A stretch of 64,000 bases of DNA from Gammaproteobacteria bacterium UBA3067 (GCA_002366835.1 DFBZ01000060.1:101570-165569); one strand, 5' to 3'. Positions 41,989 to 52,662 are shown, counted from the first letter of the stretch. Notes: generated by a model not told the origin, from the sequence alone. Numbers and translations: made by a program.

Positions 41989-42507
41989 ATGAAAGCTCTT
42001 AGTTGCCGCTCCTGTAACTGCTTGGCATTTTTTGCCGCAGTAGGTGCCATGGCATTTGCTCTGTACTTAGAACACGTCGATGGTTTAGAACCCTGCCCAC
42101 TTTGCGTATTTCAGCGGGTAGCAATGATAGCAACCGCCCTTATTTTTCTTACTGCCTTTGCTCATAACCCAAAAATCATTGGGCAGCGCATCTATTCCGT
42201 GCTTGCGATCATTGCATCGGGCACTGGCGTCGCTATTGCCGCAAGGCATTCTTGGTTGCAACACCTCCCTCCTGATGAAGTCCCTGCCTGTGGGCCTGGG
42301 CTGAACTACCTGCTCGAAGCCTTCCCCATGGTAGATGTGTTTCAAATTGTTTTTAACGGTTCGGGGGAGTGTGCGTCAATTAGCTGGCGTTTTCTTGGGC
42401 TGACCCTACCAGAGGCAACTTTGCTTGTTTTTGTTAGCTTTATTCTCTTTGCCGTATTCCAATTCTTTTACACAAAGGTTTGCCACTTAAAGGAAACAAC
42501 CCAGTAA
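41989..42507 (+). CDS. dsbB: Disulfide bond formation protein B
   Basis: Inner-membrane quinone reductase that reoxidises DsbA. Four transmembrane helices in 172 aa. The periplasmic Cys pairs are Cys36-Cys39 (EPCPLCVFQR) and Cys101-Cys128 (VPACGPGLNYLLE; GSGECAS). GAGGA sits 8 bases before the ATG. Followed by a strong terminator, then the Rsd/AlgQ gene, a neighbour pair also found in Pseudomonas. Confidence 0.96.
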   Translation: MKALSCRSCNCLAFFAAVGAMAFALYLEHVDGLEPCPLCVFQRVAMIATALIFLTAFAHNPKIIGQRIYSVLAIIASGTGVAIAARHSWLQHLPPDEVPACGPGLNYLLEAFPMVDVFQIVFNGSGECASISWRFLGLTLPEATLLVFVSFILFAVFQFFYTKVCHLKETTQ

Positions 42508-42526
42508 GTATTTTTGACGAAATTCT

Positions 42527-42553
42527 AAAAAAGCCGCTTAGAGCGGCTTTTTT
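42527..42553. terminator. Terminator of dsbB
   Basis: AAAAAAGCCGCT-TAG-AGCGGCTTTTTT: perfect 12-base stem, bidirectional in form. Confidence 0.93.
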
Positions 42554-42784
42554 ATTGCTTTATTAATATGCTGTACCTATAGGCAGCATATTACCTAATA
42601 TCTAGTTCCTTCATTTTCTTAGATAATAATCTACTTTGATGTGAAACCTTTTTTTGTCTATCTTGAAGCCTAGTGCTGACAAATATGAGCCAGCGACAAA
42701 GTTCCTGCATATCAATTCAGGAAAATGAGTGCCACAGACGCCTCTAATATAAACGGGTTAGACAAACCAGAAGGAAAACTAATC

Positions 42785-43261
42785 ATGCTAAATATGGAAA
42801 AACCAGCTAACGAAATTTGGGAAACTGTCGATAGTCACATTGTACGCTGGCTTGAGGAGCGACAAGCACTCATTAGCAGCTACTGTGATTTAAGTGGCGT
42901 AAAAGCCTACAGCAAGTCCAGCTCCCCCAGCTATCGCAAACTGCAAGCCTTCTGTGAACAGCTCGTAGACTACGTTTCAAAAGGCCATTTTGAGATCTAT
43001 CAAGAGCTTCAATTGGAAGCCCAAGCATTTAGCCTCGACCAAAGCCAGCTTCAACACATCTACCACAAGATTGAAATTACCACAGAGATCGCACTTGAAT
43101 TTAACGACAAGTACGATGCTGAACCAGAGCACCTTGTTCAAGTCATCTCCAGCCTCACGCGAGACCTTTCAAAGCTTGGTGAAGCAGTTGCTCTGAGATT
43201 TGAACTTGAAGACCAGTTAATCGATCTTTCACACAAACAAAATACCAAAAAAGTTGCCTAA
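42785..43261 (+). CDS. rsd: Rsd/AlgQ-family anti-sigma-70 regulator
   Basis: Helical protein that binds region 4 of the main sigma factor and shifts RNA polymerase toward alternative sigmas. The segments HIVRWLEERQALISSYCDL, LQAFCEQLVDYVSKGHFEIY and LEFNDKYD match AlgQ/Rsd. 158 aa from the ATG at 42785, chosen because AAGGAAAA lies 8 bases upstream and because the family begins at this point; an upstream ATG at 42725 would add 20 residues. Confidence 0.93.
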   Translation: MLNMEKPANEIWETVDSHIVRWLEERQALISSYCDLSGVKAYSKSSSPSYRKLQAFCEQLVDYVSKGHFEIYQELQLEAQAFSLDQSQLQHIYHKIEITTEIALEFNDKYDAEPEHLVQVISSLTRDLSKLGEAVALRFELEDQLIDLSHKQNTKKVA

Positions 43262-43299
43262 TAGGTCACCTACTTTTATCCCGCGACTACGAATTAGAC

Positions 43300-43318
43300 G
43301 AGCCACTTCATGTGGCTC
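43300..43318 (+). terminator. Hairpin after rsd
   Basis: GAGCCAC-TTCAT-GTGGCTC, 39 bases after the stop codon. The downstream run (AGTTCTCT) is poor in T, so termination is only possible, not sure. Confidence 0.45.
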
Positions 43319-43340
43319 AGTTCTCTCACGTACTGAGTAA

Positions 43341-43610
43341 AAAGTCATACACCTTACGCCCCAACCCCTTTCACAGGAGCAGTTAAACGAGAGCCTCCAG
43401 GGTATACAGATTCCTTCTCAGCCACAGAAAAACATTATTAGCCATTCTAAAATGGCACTAGAGATTAACGAAAGCCACAAAAAACTGGGCGGTAAATCGG
43501 CAAAAAACATCGAGTGGGAGAATTACGGCGAAGAAATCCTGGAATATATGGGGCTAAGCCACTACGACTTCGAGACGCTTAAGGACAATATTCTCGAACT
43601 CGCCGGATAG
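43341..43610 (+). CDS. Small hypothetical ORF or gene remnant
   Basis: The frame is open from 43341 to a TAG at 43608. The only ATG, at 43452, gives 52 aa: acidic, soluble, with KKLGGKSAKNIEWENYGEE and GLSHYDFETLKDNILELAG. The amino-acid composition looks like real coding sequence, and the open frame continues 37 codons upstream of the ATG without any start codon, so this may be the 3' part of a decayed gene. No ribosome-binding site precedes the ATG. Lies between rsd and the converging gcv operon. Not recognised. Confidence 0.35.
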   Translation, partial: KVIHLTPQPLSQEQLNESLQGIQIPSQPQKNIISHSKMALEINESHKKLGGKSAKNIEWENYGEEILEYMGLSHYDFETLKDNILELAG

Positions 43611-43645
43611 CCTAGCCCACTCTTTGCTTACGTCAGCCAGCCTCT

Positions 43646-45115
43646 TTACGTTTTGTTATTTTCCCACACCAGATCCAGCTCCCTGGCCGCCTTCACGTCA
43701 TCAAGCCGGTTTACAGGCTGGGTGTAGGGTGCCGCCCTGACCATATCGCCGTCCGTTTCCGCTTCCTGCTGAATGGCGGCCATCGCGTTAATAAAGTTAT
43801 CCAGTTCCGCCTTCGTTTCTGTTTCGGTGGGCTCAATCAGCAGGCATTCAGGGATGAGCAGTGGAAAGTAGGTGGTGGGGGCATGTACACCGTAGTCAAG
43901 CAGGCGTTTCGCAAAGTCCATGGCGGTCACATTGAGCTCTTTCGCCTGCCGACTCAGCGTCACGATAAACTCATGGGTTGCGCGTCGCTCTGGATACGCA
44001 AGCTGAAAACCCGCTTTCTCAAGCTGAATAGCCATATAGTTGGCATTCAGTGTGGCGTATTCTCCAACACGATGCATACCATCACGGCCTAAAGTACGTG
44101 CGTAAAAATAGGCGCGCAATAGAACACCAGCATTTCCCATAAAAGCAGAAAGACGGCCAATGGTCTGAGGAATATCGTCCTTATCCAACCAATGATAATT
44201 TTTTTCACCGCCACTTTCTTCCATACCCACCACGGGACTTGGCATGTAGGGCAATAAACGCTCACCCACACCAATTGGCCCGGCGCCGGGGCCACCACCA
44301 CCGTGAGGGGTGGCAAAGGTTTTGTGTAAGTTCATATGCAGAACGTCAAAGCCCATATCTCCCGGTTTTACTTTTCCGAGAATGGCATTCAGATTTGCGC
44401 CATCGTAATACAACAAACCGCCTGCATCGTGTACCGTTTTGGAAATCTCTTCAATTTGGCGCTCAAAAACGCCACAGGTAGATGGGTTGGTCATCATAAG
44501 GCCCGCAGTTTGCGGCCCAACTGCGGCCTTTAAGGCATCAAGGTCTACATCACCCTCACTGTTTACAGGCAGCTCTTTCACTTTATAACCACACATCACC
44601 GCCGTAGCGGGGTTTGTGCCATGGGCCGCACTGGGAATCAAAATTTCCGTACGCTCATTATCATCACGCGCCTCATGGTACGCACGAATCATCGCGACAC
44701 CGGCGAACTCCCCCTGAGCTCCGGCCATCGGCGTGAGGGAAACGCCTTTCATACCCGTCACATCCTTAAGGATTTCCTGCAGCTCGTAAAAACAAGACAG
44801 CAAACCCTGACTATGGCTTTCAGGAGCGAGAGGATGCCGCTGCTGAAAACCCGGTAAACTTGCTGCCTTATGGGCTCCCCGCGGGTTATATTTCATTGTG
44901 CAAGAACCAAGGGGGTAAAAATTCGTATCGATGGAAAAGTTCTTACGCGATAGCTGTGTATAGTGACGCACCACCTGCATTTCCGAAACTTCCGGAAGAT
45001 CAGCCGCTTTTTTTCGAAGCAAAGAAGAAGGAATTTCTGATTTAATATCCTCTTGTGTCGTGACGTTCTGTGCAGTTGCTCGACGGCCGTGACGGCTCTG
45101 TTCAAATATCAACAT
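43646..45115 (-). CDS. gcvPB: Glycine dehydrogenase (decarboxylating) subunit 2
   Basis: C-terminal half of the split P protein of the glycine cleavage system; pyridoxal-phosphate site. The PLP lysine is Lys265 in [18 protein letters not shown]. 489 aa from the ATG at 45115; the reading frame goes 7 codons further to a TTG, but [13 protein letters not shown] is the normal family start and GGGAG lies 11 bases before it. One base after the gcvPA stop. Last gene of the operon. Confidence 0.96.
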   Translation of the reverse strand: MLIFEQSRHGRRATAQNVTTQEDIKSEIPSSLLRKKAADLPEVSEMQVVRHYTQLSRKNFSIDTNFYPLGSCTMKYNPRGAHKAASLPGFQQRHPLAPESHSQGLLSCFYELQEILKDVTGMKGVSLTPMAGAQGEFAGVAMIRAYHEARDDNERTEILIPSAAHGTNPATAVMCGYKVKELPVNSEGDVDLDALKAAVGPQTAGLMMTNPSTCGVFERQIEEISKTVHDAGGLLYYDGANLNAILGKVKPGDMGFDVLHMNLHKTFATPHGGGGPGAGPIGVGERLLPYMPSPVVGMEESGGEKNYHWLDKDDIPQTIGRLSAFMGNAGVLLRAYFYARTLGRDGMHRVGEYATLNANYMAIQLEKAGFQLAYPERRATHEFIVTLSRQAKELNVTAMDFAKRLLDYGVHAPTTYFPLLIPECLLIEPTETETKAELDNFINAMAAIQQEAETDGDMVRAAPYTQPVNRLDDVKAARELDLVWENNKT

Positions 45116-45116
45116 G

Positions 45117-46508
45117 TTATCTTTTGCTCCCGACAACTACTTCACTTGCTTGCGCCGATAGTGCAAAGGCCAAGGCCTCTGCAAAGCGAGCAATATCCGC
45201 ATCGGTTTTTGTTTCCGTGACACAGACTAAGAAAGAATTATCCCATCCGTAGTCTGCCGCCAGTTCGTAACCACCCAAAACCCCCATTCCAGCCATTTTC
45301 TCCAGCACCTGTTTGGCAGGCTGATTGAGCTCCACCACCAATTCGTGGAAACCCGGCGTAGAAAAACGCAAGGCTGCTCCTTCTGTCTGAGCGATTGCCT
45401 GCTTTAACTTTTGCAGGTTTTGATGGCTAGATAACGCCACCTGATATAAGCCGTGATGCCCCAACAAGCTCATATAAATCGTTGAAGCGGTTACCGCCCA
45501 GCCCTGATTGGTACAGATGTTGGAAGTGGCTTTAGAGCGTCGAATATGCTGCTCGCGAGCTTGAAGAGTTAGGACAAAACCTTCTCGACCCTCCTGATCT
45601 ACGGTACGACCAATAATTCGCCCCGGCATCTGCCGAACGATCGCTTGCTTACAACACATATAACCAAAGTAGGGGCCGCCAGAAGCCAAGGGAATTCCCA
45701 GAGGCTGACCTTCGCCAACTGCGATATCCGCACCTTTTTCTCCCCACTCCCCTGGCGGGGTTAACAGTGCCAACGAGGTGGGATTACACACTGCAATCAC
45801 CAACATACCCTGTGCATGCGCCCAATCTGTCAATGCGTCCACATCTTCAAGAACACCAAAAAAATTAGGCTGCGCTATCACCAGCGCGGCAAAATCCTCA
45901 TCTTCGTGGGCCTGCAGTGCATCGAGGCGGGTCTGCCCCGTCTCTTCGTCAAAAGCCACATCCACCAGTTCGATATTCTGACTTTTAACGATGGACTCAC
46001 TGGTTTCCCGGTAAAGCGGGTGCACGTTACTGGGCATCAAAACACGGCGTGACTTAGACTTTCGATTTGCCCGAATGGCCATTAGTACGGCCTCCGCCAA
46101 ACCTGATGCACCATCGTAAAGCGACGCATTGGATACATCCATTGCCGTCAAGTGAGCCATCATCGACTGGTACTCGTATATCACCTGCAATGTGCCTTGG
46201 CTGGCTTCCGCCTGATAGGGTGTGTACGCCGTCATAAATTCACCCCGGGCAGCCACATCCCATACGGCGGCCGGGATATGATGCTCGTAGGCTCCCGCAC
46301 CAATAAAACACAGCGCCCCACTATCTTTTGCGGCGCGCTCAGCCATGTCCCTATGCACCACCATTTCGCTGGCTCCCTCAGGAACCGCTTGTAGTTCACC
46401 CGCTTTAATGGAAACCGGAATCTCATCAAACAATTGCTCGATGCTGCTTACACCAATGATATCGAGCATTTCTTTGACTTCATCGTCAGTATGGGGAATA
46501 TAGGGCAT
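45117..46508 (-). CDS. gcvPA: Glycine dehydrogenase (decarboxylating) subunit 1
   Basis: N-terminal half of the split P protein. Conserved [19 protein letters not shown] opening, [31 protein letters not shown], and [18 protein letters not shown]. 463 aa is usual. AGAGG precedes the ATG. Forms a heterotetramer with GcvPB that decarboxylates glycine and loads aminomethyl on GcvH. Many gammaproteobacteria have a single-chain GcvP; the two-gene form here is less usual. Confidence 0.97.
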   Translation of the reverse strand: MPYIPHTDDEVKEMLDIIGVSSIEQLFDEIPVSIKAGELQAVPEGASEMVVHRDMAERAAKDSGALCFIGAGAYEHHIPAAVWDVAARGEFMTAYTPYQAEASQGTLQVIYEYQSMMAHLTAMDVSNASLYDGASGLAEAVLMAIRANRKSKSRRVLMPSNVHPLYRETSESIVKSQNIELVDVAFDEETGQTRLDALQAHEDEDFAALVIAQPNFFGVLEDVDALTDWAHAQGMLVIAVCNPTSLALLTPPGEWGEKGADIAVGEGQPLGIPLASGGPYFGYMCCKQAIVRQMPGRIIGRTVDQEGREGFVLTLQAREQHIRRSKATSNICTNQGWAVTASTIYMSLLGHHGLYQVALSSHQNLQKLKQAIAQTEGAALRFSTPGFHELVVELNQPAKQVLEKMAGMGVLGGYELAADYGWDNSFLVCVTETKTDADIARFAEALAFALSAQASEVVVGSKR

Positions 46509-46580
46509 TGCTTTACCTCTTTAATCTATCTAACAACAGAGCGAATAAACCGTGGGGGGAGGCTATCTCTTAAAACCAAA

Positions 46581-46612
46581 AAGCCACATACCATCTTCAC
46601 GGCATGTGGCTT
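46581..46612 (-). terminator. Hairpin/terminator between gcvH and gcvPA
   Basis: Read on the minus strand: AAGCCACAT, 14-base loop, ATGTGGCTT, then TTTGGTTTT. It lies inside the 174-base gap between gcvH and gcvPA and has the form of a rho-independent terminator or attenuator, so it could lower gcvP expression relative to gcvTH. Confidence 0.65.
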
Positions 46613-46682
46613 CAAAACCTTTCGCACATCAAGTCATCTAATGGCGCGACGGATCTTCAACCGAATAATTGCAGGACGAAGA

Positions 46683-47075
46683 CTAATCTTCTTCGGCGTC
46701 TAGTTGCGCCTGATAGTCCGCAGCAGAAAGAATGTCACTCAGCTCAGCAGGATCACTAAACTTTATTTGAAAAAGCCAACCGTCGTGGTAAGGGTCCTGG
46801 TTCACCAGTTCCGGCGCATCTTCCAAATTTTCATTCACGGCAAAAACAGTGCCGCTAACGGGGGTATAAATATCGGAAGCCGCCTTCACCGATTCCACCA
46901 CACCGGCTTCATCATTGGCGTGCAGATCAGCTCCCACATCGGGTAGTTCCACATAAACCAGATCACCCATAGCTTCCTGGGCATGGTCACTGATCCCGAT
47001 AGTGGCAACATCACCTTCCACCCTGACCCATTCATGACTGCTAAGATATTTAAGTTCCGCTGGTAATTCACTCAT
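46683..47075 (-). CDS. gcvH: Glycine cleavage system H protein
   Basis: Lipoyl carrier that shuttles aminomethyl between P, T and L proteins. The lipoylated Lys64 lies in [17 protein letters not shown]. 130 aa is standard. AAGGTGA precedes the ATG. 65 bases after gcvT. Confidence 0.97.
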   Translation of the reverse strand: MSELPAELKYLSSHEWVRVEGDVATIGISDHAQEAMGDLVYVELPDVGADLHANDEAGVVESVKAASDIYTPVSGTVFAVNENLEDAPELVNQDPYHDGWLFQIKFSDPAELSDILSAADYQAQLDAEED

Positions 47076-47140
47076 TTTGATTCACCTTAATATTGAGTCT
47101 TATCTTCTTGTCGGCCTAGCGCCGATGAAACATCACGCCG

Positions 47141-48223
47141 CTAGAAGCACTGCTGTCCATTGCGAACAAAAGGAGGTCGCACCACCTTCACTGCCAACAG
47201 CTTGCCCCGAATATCCACCTCTGCCTGGTCGCCGGTTTCAGCAGGAAGCCGCGCCAGAGCTATGGAGTACCCGAGAGTCGGCGAAAAGCTACCGCTGGTA
47301 ATTTCACCTTCCCCAAGCCCGGAGACTAGCACCTTTTGGTGTCCGCGCAAGACACCACGACCTTCTAGCACCAAGCCAAAAAGCTTTTCTTTTACACCAC
47401 TGGATTTTTCTTTGCTTAGAGCTTCGCGGCCAATAAAGTCACGACTCTCTGGCTGCCAAGCAATAGTCCAAGCCATATTCGCTGCTAAGGGGCTGACGGT
47501 TTCATCCATATCGGCACCGTAGAGGTTCATCCCGGCCTCAAGCCTCAGGGTATCCCGTGCACCAAGGCCTATAGGGGCAACACCACTCTCAAGCAAAGCC
47601 TGCCAAAATGCGCCCGCTTCAGCGTTGGGAAGCATTATTTCCAGACCATCTTCGCCGGTATAACCGGTGCGGGCTATAAACCAGTCACCTTCCTCTATCC
47701 CTTGAAATACTTTCAATGCTTGTATTGCGGCTTGACGCTCAGGGGAGCTTAGCCCGCATACTGCTGCAATTGCCTGGGGGCCTTGCACCGCCAAAATTGC
47801 CAGCTCGGGCTGCTCTTCCAGTGTCACAGAGAAGCCCTGTGCTTGTTTTTGCATCCAGGCTAAATCTTTCTCGCGTGTTCCGCAGTTAACCACTAAGCGG
47901 TAGTAGTCACCCATGTTATAAGCGATAAGGTCATCAATAACGCCACCCTGTTCATTCAGCATGGCAGTGTATAGCGCTTTGCCTCTTTCCTTCAGTTTGG
48001 CAACATCATTAGCAAGCAGATACTGCAGGAATGACCTTGCTTCAACACCCTTTACATCCACGATGGTCATATGGGAAACATCAAACACTCCCGCACCTTC
48101 TCTAACTGCGCTGTGTTCTTTAAGCTGGGAACCGTAGTGAATAGGCATATCCCAGCCAGAAAAGTCCACTATTTTTGCGCCAGCAGCAACATGTTGCTCA
48201 TATAAAACAGTCGTTTTGCCCAT
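47141..48223 (-). CDS. gcvT: Aminomethyltransferase (glycine cleavage T protein)
   Basis: Transfers the C1 unit from aminomethyl-GcvH to tetrahydrofolate with release of ammonia. Family features: [32 protein letters not shown] (given in part [13 protein letters not shown]), [14 protein letters not shown] and [14 protein letters not shown]. 360 aa from the ATG at 48223 with AGGA 5 bases upstream; a longer frame to 48250 is not needed. First gene of gcvT-gcvH-gcvPA-gcvPB. No glycine riboswitch pattern was seen upstream. Confidence 0.96.
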   Translation of the reverse strand: MGKTTVLYEQHVAAGAKIVDFSGWDMPIHYGSQLKEHSAVREGAGVFDVSHMTIVDVKGVEARSFLQYLLANDVAKLKERGKALYTAMLNEQGGVIDDLIAYNMGDYYRLVVNCGTREKDLAWMQKQAQGFSVTLEEQPELAILAVQGPQAIAAVCGLSSPERQAAIQALKVFQGIEEGDWFIARTGYTGEDGLEIMLPNAEAGAFWQALLESGVAPIGLGARDTLRLEAGMNLYGADMDETVSPLAANMAWTIAWQPESRDFIGREALSKEKSSGVKEKLFGLVLEGRGVLRGHQKVLVSGLGEGEITSGSFSPTLGYSIALARLPAETGDQAEVDIRGKLLAVKVVRPPFVRNGQQCF

Positions 48224-48363
48224 AAGCATCCTAAAGGTGCCCGAAGGCATAGTGCTATAAGAAAGGTATTATCTATCGAAATCGAAGCCGCGCATTTTAC
48301 CGCGAGAACAGCGTAATGAACAGTTCTGCAGCAGAGAAGCTTGTTAATAAAAGTGGAGCAATA

Positions 48364-48388
48364 AAAAGGCGGCCCTAGGCCGCCTTTT
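48364..48388. terminator. Terminator of the exported-protein gene
   Basis: AAAAGGCGGCC-CTA-GGCCGCCTTTT, perfect 11-base stem, 54 bases after the end of the minus-strand gene at 48442. It insulates the gcv promoter from upstream transcription. Confidence 0.9.
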
Positions 48389-48441
48389 ACAATGATGTTT
48401 ATTCCGCTTTAACTTATCACCGCCTTACGGGACAGCTGTCC

Positions 48442-49761
48442 TTACTGAGCGGTCACAGTCATCGGCATTGGGTTGCGCAACTGCTCAACAGCACTCTCCA
48501 AGCCATCTTTCTCCCAGAAAGCATCATCATAATAAAGGTCAATCCCGATTACGATTTCCTGGCCGTAAACAATATCATTTATTTTATAGCCAAGATGAGG
48601 GTGCGAGCCTTCAAAACGTTCGGGTGTATCCGCTTTTTCATCAAAACGGCTGTCTTTGTAGATAGCATCAAGCGTTGGCTTAAAGCCTTCCTTGCCACTA
48701 AAAAACGCAATAATGTCCCACTTTTCTCCACTGCTAAGTGACAACCAGCCATGCTCAAGATCAACTTTCATGTCTTCAGGGTTCGCTCCCTTGGTTTTAT
48801 CCCCTGCGTAAACAGGCTCTTTAGGACCTAATTCTGAACGTGAAGGCACACCGTCCATATCATGAAAATCCAGGGAAACCTCTAATACTAAATCACTTAA
48901 GATAGCAGCCGCTCTAGGAATAGTTAGATAGACGGGAAATTGAAGAGTTTGATCGGTCACTGTCACACTGGCCCCTGCGTCGGCCAAACCAACACCAAGA
49001 ATAGAAATCGATGCATCCAGTGCAATCAGGCTACGCACCGGGCCGTTTTTAACAGCACTCACTTCGTTAGGAATCAGGTTATTGTTAATGGTTGCTTTAA
49101 TAAAGCCCAGTTTCGCTTTAACACGTAGCTTCATTGTATCCAGAATGGTCTTTTTACCACCGTGGTAGCCTTCGTAATACATGTCCGACCACGACAGTAG
49201 GTTATCGGGATCCACCTGCTGGCTATACTTTGATGTTTTTATCAAACCGGTTTTCATATCATAGTGGGTATAGCTTTTATCACTACGCTGGGCATTTCCT
49301 TCGACAACATAGACATAGCGCTCTACGCCATTTTCTTTGAAGGCCAGCTCGCTGATGATTTTGCCTTCCACTGCGGCCTTCAACGCTTTGTCGGCCTGAG
49401 GCCCGGTGTCTCGCAACATAAAAACCAACTCGTCTTTGTCTTCAAAGATGCCTTCTTGGCCATCAACCTTCAAAGTACCACCCGGTACGAACGGGAAGCC
49501 GCGTTCATTCCAGTCATCAAACTGAAAAGGGATCGCAACGAGCGCATCGCCAGATACCGCCATAATGGAATAGTTGTCAGATGTTTTCCCGAGAAGAGAG
49601 GGCAGCTTCGCACCCTTTATAATCATCACTTGCATCTCTCTGGTTTCAGAAAGATCACCAATCAAATTAGCAGCTGCCTGGGCCGTCACTGAGCCAGTAG
49701 CCAAAAGAATTACAACGAGCCCGCAGAAGCAGTTTTTTATTTTTTTTGGAAAATACAGCAT
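48442..49761 (-). CDS. Exported protein of unknown function (439 aa)
   Basis: Not recognised. Signal peptide: KKIKN basic region, hydrophobic CGLVVILLATGSVT, cleavage likely after AQA. The mature protein has many beta-strand-like stretches, an acidic aspartate-rich C-terminal half (FHDMDGVPSRSELG; IVIGIDLYYDDAFWE), no transmembrane segment and no Cys after the signal, so it is a soluble periplasmic or secreted protein. AGGAG is 8 bases before the ATG. Single-gene unit with its own terminator, between the iron transporter and the gcv operon; no functional clue from context. Confidence 0.75.
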   Translation of the reverse strand: MLYFPKKIKNCFCGLVVILLATGSVTAQAAANLIGDLSETREMQVMIIKGAKLPSLLGKTSDNYSIMAVSGDALVAIPFQFDDWNERGFPFVPGGTLKVDGQEGIFEDKDELVFMLRDTGPQADKALKAAVEGKIISELAFKENGVERYVYVVEGNAQRSDKSYTHYDMKTGLIKTSKYSQQVDPDNLLSWSDMYYEGYHGGKKTILDTMKLRVKAKLGFIKATINNNLIPNEVSAVKNGPVRSLIALDASISILGVGLADAGASVTVTDQTLQFPVYLTIPRAAAILSDLVLEVSLDFHDMDGVPSRSELGPKEPVYAGDKTKGANPEDMKVDLEHGWLSLSSGEKWDIIAFFSGKEGFKPTLDAIYKDSRFDEKADTPERFEGSHPHLGYKINDIVYGQEIVIGIDLYYDDAFWEKDGLESAVEQLRNPMPMTVTAQ

Positions 49762-49944
49762 TCCTATTTCTCCTAGTTCTATAACTTTATAATTTTATAA
49801 TTATTAGCCACTCCGTGGCTCCATCCAATATCCCTTCGAACGATTTACGGCAACATTCGAACACAGCGTGGCGTGCAAAGCCAGTCAAATTTCAGACTCT
49901 ATCACGCATAAAAAAGCGAACTTCTGCTGACACCAAACTCCACC

Positions 49945-51534
49945 TTACCTGGCTGAGCGCCTGACTAGCAGTAACACGGGAATTAAGCCTGCCAACACTA
50001 GCGTGATACCCGGAAGTGCGGCTCGCTCCCACTCCCCTTCAGATGTCATTTCGTACACCCTTACCGCTAATGTGTCCCAACCGAAAGGCCTGAGTAAAAG
50101 GGTGGCAGGCATTTCTTTCATCACATCCACAAACACCAATAGCATTGCGGTCAATAAACCAGGGGTGAGCATGGGTAGATAAACCCGCCCAAGTAACTGC
50201 TGCCAGCTGGCACCTAAACTTCGTGCAGCCTCGATAACGGAGGGCCGAATCTGCTCAAAACCACTGTCAATCGCACCAAAGGCCACCGCCATAAAGCGCA
50301 CCACATAAGCCAAAATTAAGGCCAGAACACCTCCCACCAGATATAAACCTGACTCGATTCCCATTAGCGTGTACAGCTTAGTCAGGCCATTATCAATAAA
50401 AGCAAAGCTCAGCATAATGCCAACCGCCAGAATAGAGCCCGGCAAGGCATAACCCAATGTGGCCCATTGCACCAATGGGGAAACCAGGGGCCAGGCGTAG
50501 CTTCTTTTAATTAATGCCAGAAAAAAGGCGATACTGACTGTCACGCAGCCCGCCACAGCAGCCAGCCCAAGGGAATGACCCAGTAAATTGACATAACGCA
50601 TATCCAGATCACCCAGATGGTTTTGTGCCACCCATGACAAAAGTTTCGCCACCGGTATAACAAATGCACAACTCAGCACCAATATACAAAACAGCGTTGC
50701 TATCCAAGCCTGCCAGCCTGTTAACTGAATACGATACTTTTGCCCCCCTTGATGATAACGGGCCTCCCCACGGGAGCGACGCTCCAACCACAGGGCCACC
50801 ACCACAAACAAAAGTAATAAAGAAGCCAGCTGTCCTGCGGCATGGATGTTAAAAAAGCCGTACCAGGTTTTATAAATCGCGGTGGTAAAGGTGTCGTAAT
50901 TAAACACGGAGACCGCCCCGAAATCTGCCAGTGTTTCCATCAACGCCAGGGCCACACCGCCAGCAATAGCAGGCCTGGCCATGGGTAAAGCGACTTTATA
51001 AAAACCCATCCAAGGCCCAAGACCCAGAACTCTGGCCGCATCGAGCAAACCTCGCCCCTGAGATAAAAAAGCACTGCGAGCGAGCATATAAACGTAAGGA
51101 TAAAGCACCAGACTGAGAACGAGGACAAGCCCTGCGGCACTTCGAATTTCTGGTAAAACAAAGGACGAACCAAAAACATCGCGCAAAGCACTTTGCAGCG
51201 GCCCGCTGTAATCGAGCAGCCCCAACACTACAAAGGCAATCACATAAGTGGGCATCGCCAAAGGAAGCATTAGGGCCCAATCAAAAAATTTTCGCCCAGG
51301 AAAATCGCATACGGCCGTTAGCCACGCGAGACTCACTCCAAGCAGGGACACAATAACGCCCACGCCCAACAGTAAAACCAGGGTATTGACCAACAAAGAA
51401 GACAAGACCGTATCCAGAAGGTGGGCCCATATCTCCTTATCCACCTCCATCCAACTTAAACCCAACACGCTTAGCGGCAGTAAAACACTGCCCGCCGCAG
51501 CCAATAGAAATAAGGCCGCTAACAAAGAGCGATC
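49945..51534 (-). CDS. fbpB: Fe3+ ABC transporter permease (FbpB/SfuB type)
   Basis: Inner-membrane permease with about 12 transmembrane helices and two copies of the binding-protein-dependent transport domain. The EAA-type loops are seen at LDAARVLGLGPWMGFYKVALP and EAARSLGASWQQLLGRVYLP. 529 aa from the ATG at 51534; the frame extends to a TTG at 51582 and neither has a clear ribosome site. It follows the iron-binding protein gene by 28-77 bases. The cognate ATPase gene is not adjacent. Moves ferric iron from the periplasm to the cytoplasm. Confidence 0.92.
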   Translation of the reverse strand, partial: DRSLLAALFLLAAAGSVLLPLSVLGLSWMEVDKEIWAHLLDTVLSSLLVNTLVLLLGVGVIVSLLGVSLAWLTAVCDFPGRKFFDWALMLPLAMPTYVIAFVVLGLLDYSGPLQSALRDVFGSSFVLPEIRSAAGLVLVLSLVLYPYVYMLARSAFLSQGRGLLDAARVLGLGPWMGFYKVALPMARPAIAGGVALALMETLADFGAVSVFNYDTFTTAIYKTWYGFFNIHAAGQLASLLLLFVVVALWLERRSRGEARYHQGGQKYRIQLTGWQAWIATLFCILVLSCAFVIPVAKLLSWVAQNHLGDLDMRYVNLLGHSLGLAAVAGCVTVSIAFFLALIKRSYAWPLVSPLVQWATLGYALPGSILAVGIMLSFAFIDNGLTKLYTLMGIESGLYLVGGVLALILAYVVRFMAVAFGAIDSGFEQIRPSVIEAARSLGASWQQLLGRVYLPMLTPGLLTAMLLVFVDVMKEMPATLLLRPFGWDTLAVRVYEMTSEGEWERAALPGITLVLAGLIPVLLLVRRSAR

Positions 51535-51610
51535 CATTCTAAAAAATTGCGCGGGCAAGATGTTCAATATACGGCTCGTCAATTGGATAAAGTGCGCGGC
51601 GGATTAAAAG

Positions 51611-52621
51611 TCATCGATACCCGGCGCGATCCATTAACATAATGGCTTTGGCTTGATTACGCCCCGCCACGTCAACATCGATTAGATCCGCTTTAAATTC
51701 TCCCCAGGCAGACACTTCCTCGGAAGGTTTAACATGGGCATTAACCGGATATTCCATGTTGAGCCCGGCAAAGGCAGATTGCGCAGAACTGGATGACAGC
51801 CATTCAAGCAATTTCTGTGCGGCTTGCGGATGCTTGGCGTAGCGCGTCACCCCTGCCCCGGAGATATTCACGTGCACACCACGCCCCTGCTGATTAGGCC
51901 AGAAAAGTGCTAGAGGGATATCTGGCCGTGCTTTTTGCAGGCGACCAAAGTAATAGGTATTGACGATACCCACATCACACTGGCCCGCCAATATTGCCTC
52001 CATCAACTTGGTATCGTTTGCAAATACGGGGGTTGCAAGGTTTGTCACCCAGGCGGAAACGATGCTTTGCGCTTTCTCCTCACCCAAATGCTCCATCATA
52101 GTGGCAACGAGAGACTGGTTGTAAACCTTTTTGGAGGTACGCAAACACAAGCGACCTTTCCACTGCGGTTCGGCCAGCGATTCATAAGTCTGTAACTCAC
52201 TGGCCTGGACTCTCTCAGTGGAATAGACAATGGTGCGAGCCCGAATAGACAAGCCAGCCCATCGCCCTTCAGCATCACGCAAATGAGAAGGCACGTTCGT
52301 TTCGAGAATTGGAGACTTTAATGGCGCCAGAATACCCAAATTAGCGGCCTGCCATAAATTACCCGCATCAACGGTCATAAACAGGTCCGCCTTGGTATTT
52401 TTTCCTTCTGCTTTGATACGTGCCATTAAAGGCGGCGCTTTATCAGTGATATAGCGAACACTGACACCGGTTTCTTTCTGGTACTGATCGAAAAGCGGCT
52501 TAATCAGGTGCTCTTTGCGGGAAGAGTAAACCCAAACCTCTTCTGCAAACGCACTGCAAATAGAGCCAAGCGAAAACAGAACGAATAATAAGGAAGAGAA
52601 AAGGCGCGTAAAGCTCGGCAT
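51611..52621 (-). CDS. fbpA: Periplasmic Fe3+-binding protein of an ABC transporter
   Basis: FbpA/FutA/IdiA-type ferric-binding protein. Signal peptide [21 protein letters not shown] then mature [21 protein letters not shown]. Tyr pair in the iron site region NTYYFGRLQ is conserved, as is [14 protein letters not shown]. 336 aa from the ATG at 52621, chosen for GAGG 7 bases upstream; a longer frame to 52720 crosses the probable Fur box. Forms an operon with the permease gene. Confidence 0.94.
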   Translation of the reverse strand: MPSFTRLFSSLLFVLFSLGSICSAFAEEVWVYSSRKEHLIKPLFDQYQKETGVSVRYITDKAPPLMARIKAEGKNTKADLFMTVDAGNLWQAANLGILAPLKSPILETNVPSHLRDAEGRWAGLSIRARTIVYSTERVQASELQTYESLAEPQWKGRLCLRTSKKVYNQSLVATMMEHLGEEKAQSIVSAWVTNLATPVFANDTKLMEAILAGQCDVGIVNTYYFGRLQKARPDIPLALFWPNQQGRGVHVNISGAGVTRYAKHPQAAQKLLEWLSSSSAQSAFAGLNMEYPVNAHVKPSEEVSAWGEFKADLIDVDVAGRNQAKAIMLMDRAGYR

Positions 52622-52662
52622 ATTACATCCTCGGGCAAGGTAGAAGTGCATACCGAGAAAGT

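Noticed and set aside
48251..48441. Glycine riboswitch upstream of gcvT
   Set aside because: No pair of aptamer-like conserved cores was found; only a terminator and a weak TAAAAT-type -10 box are visible.
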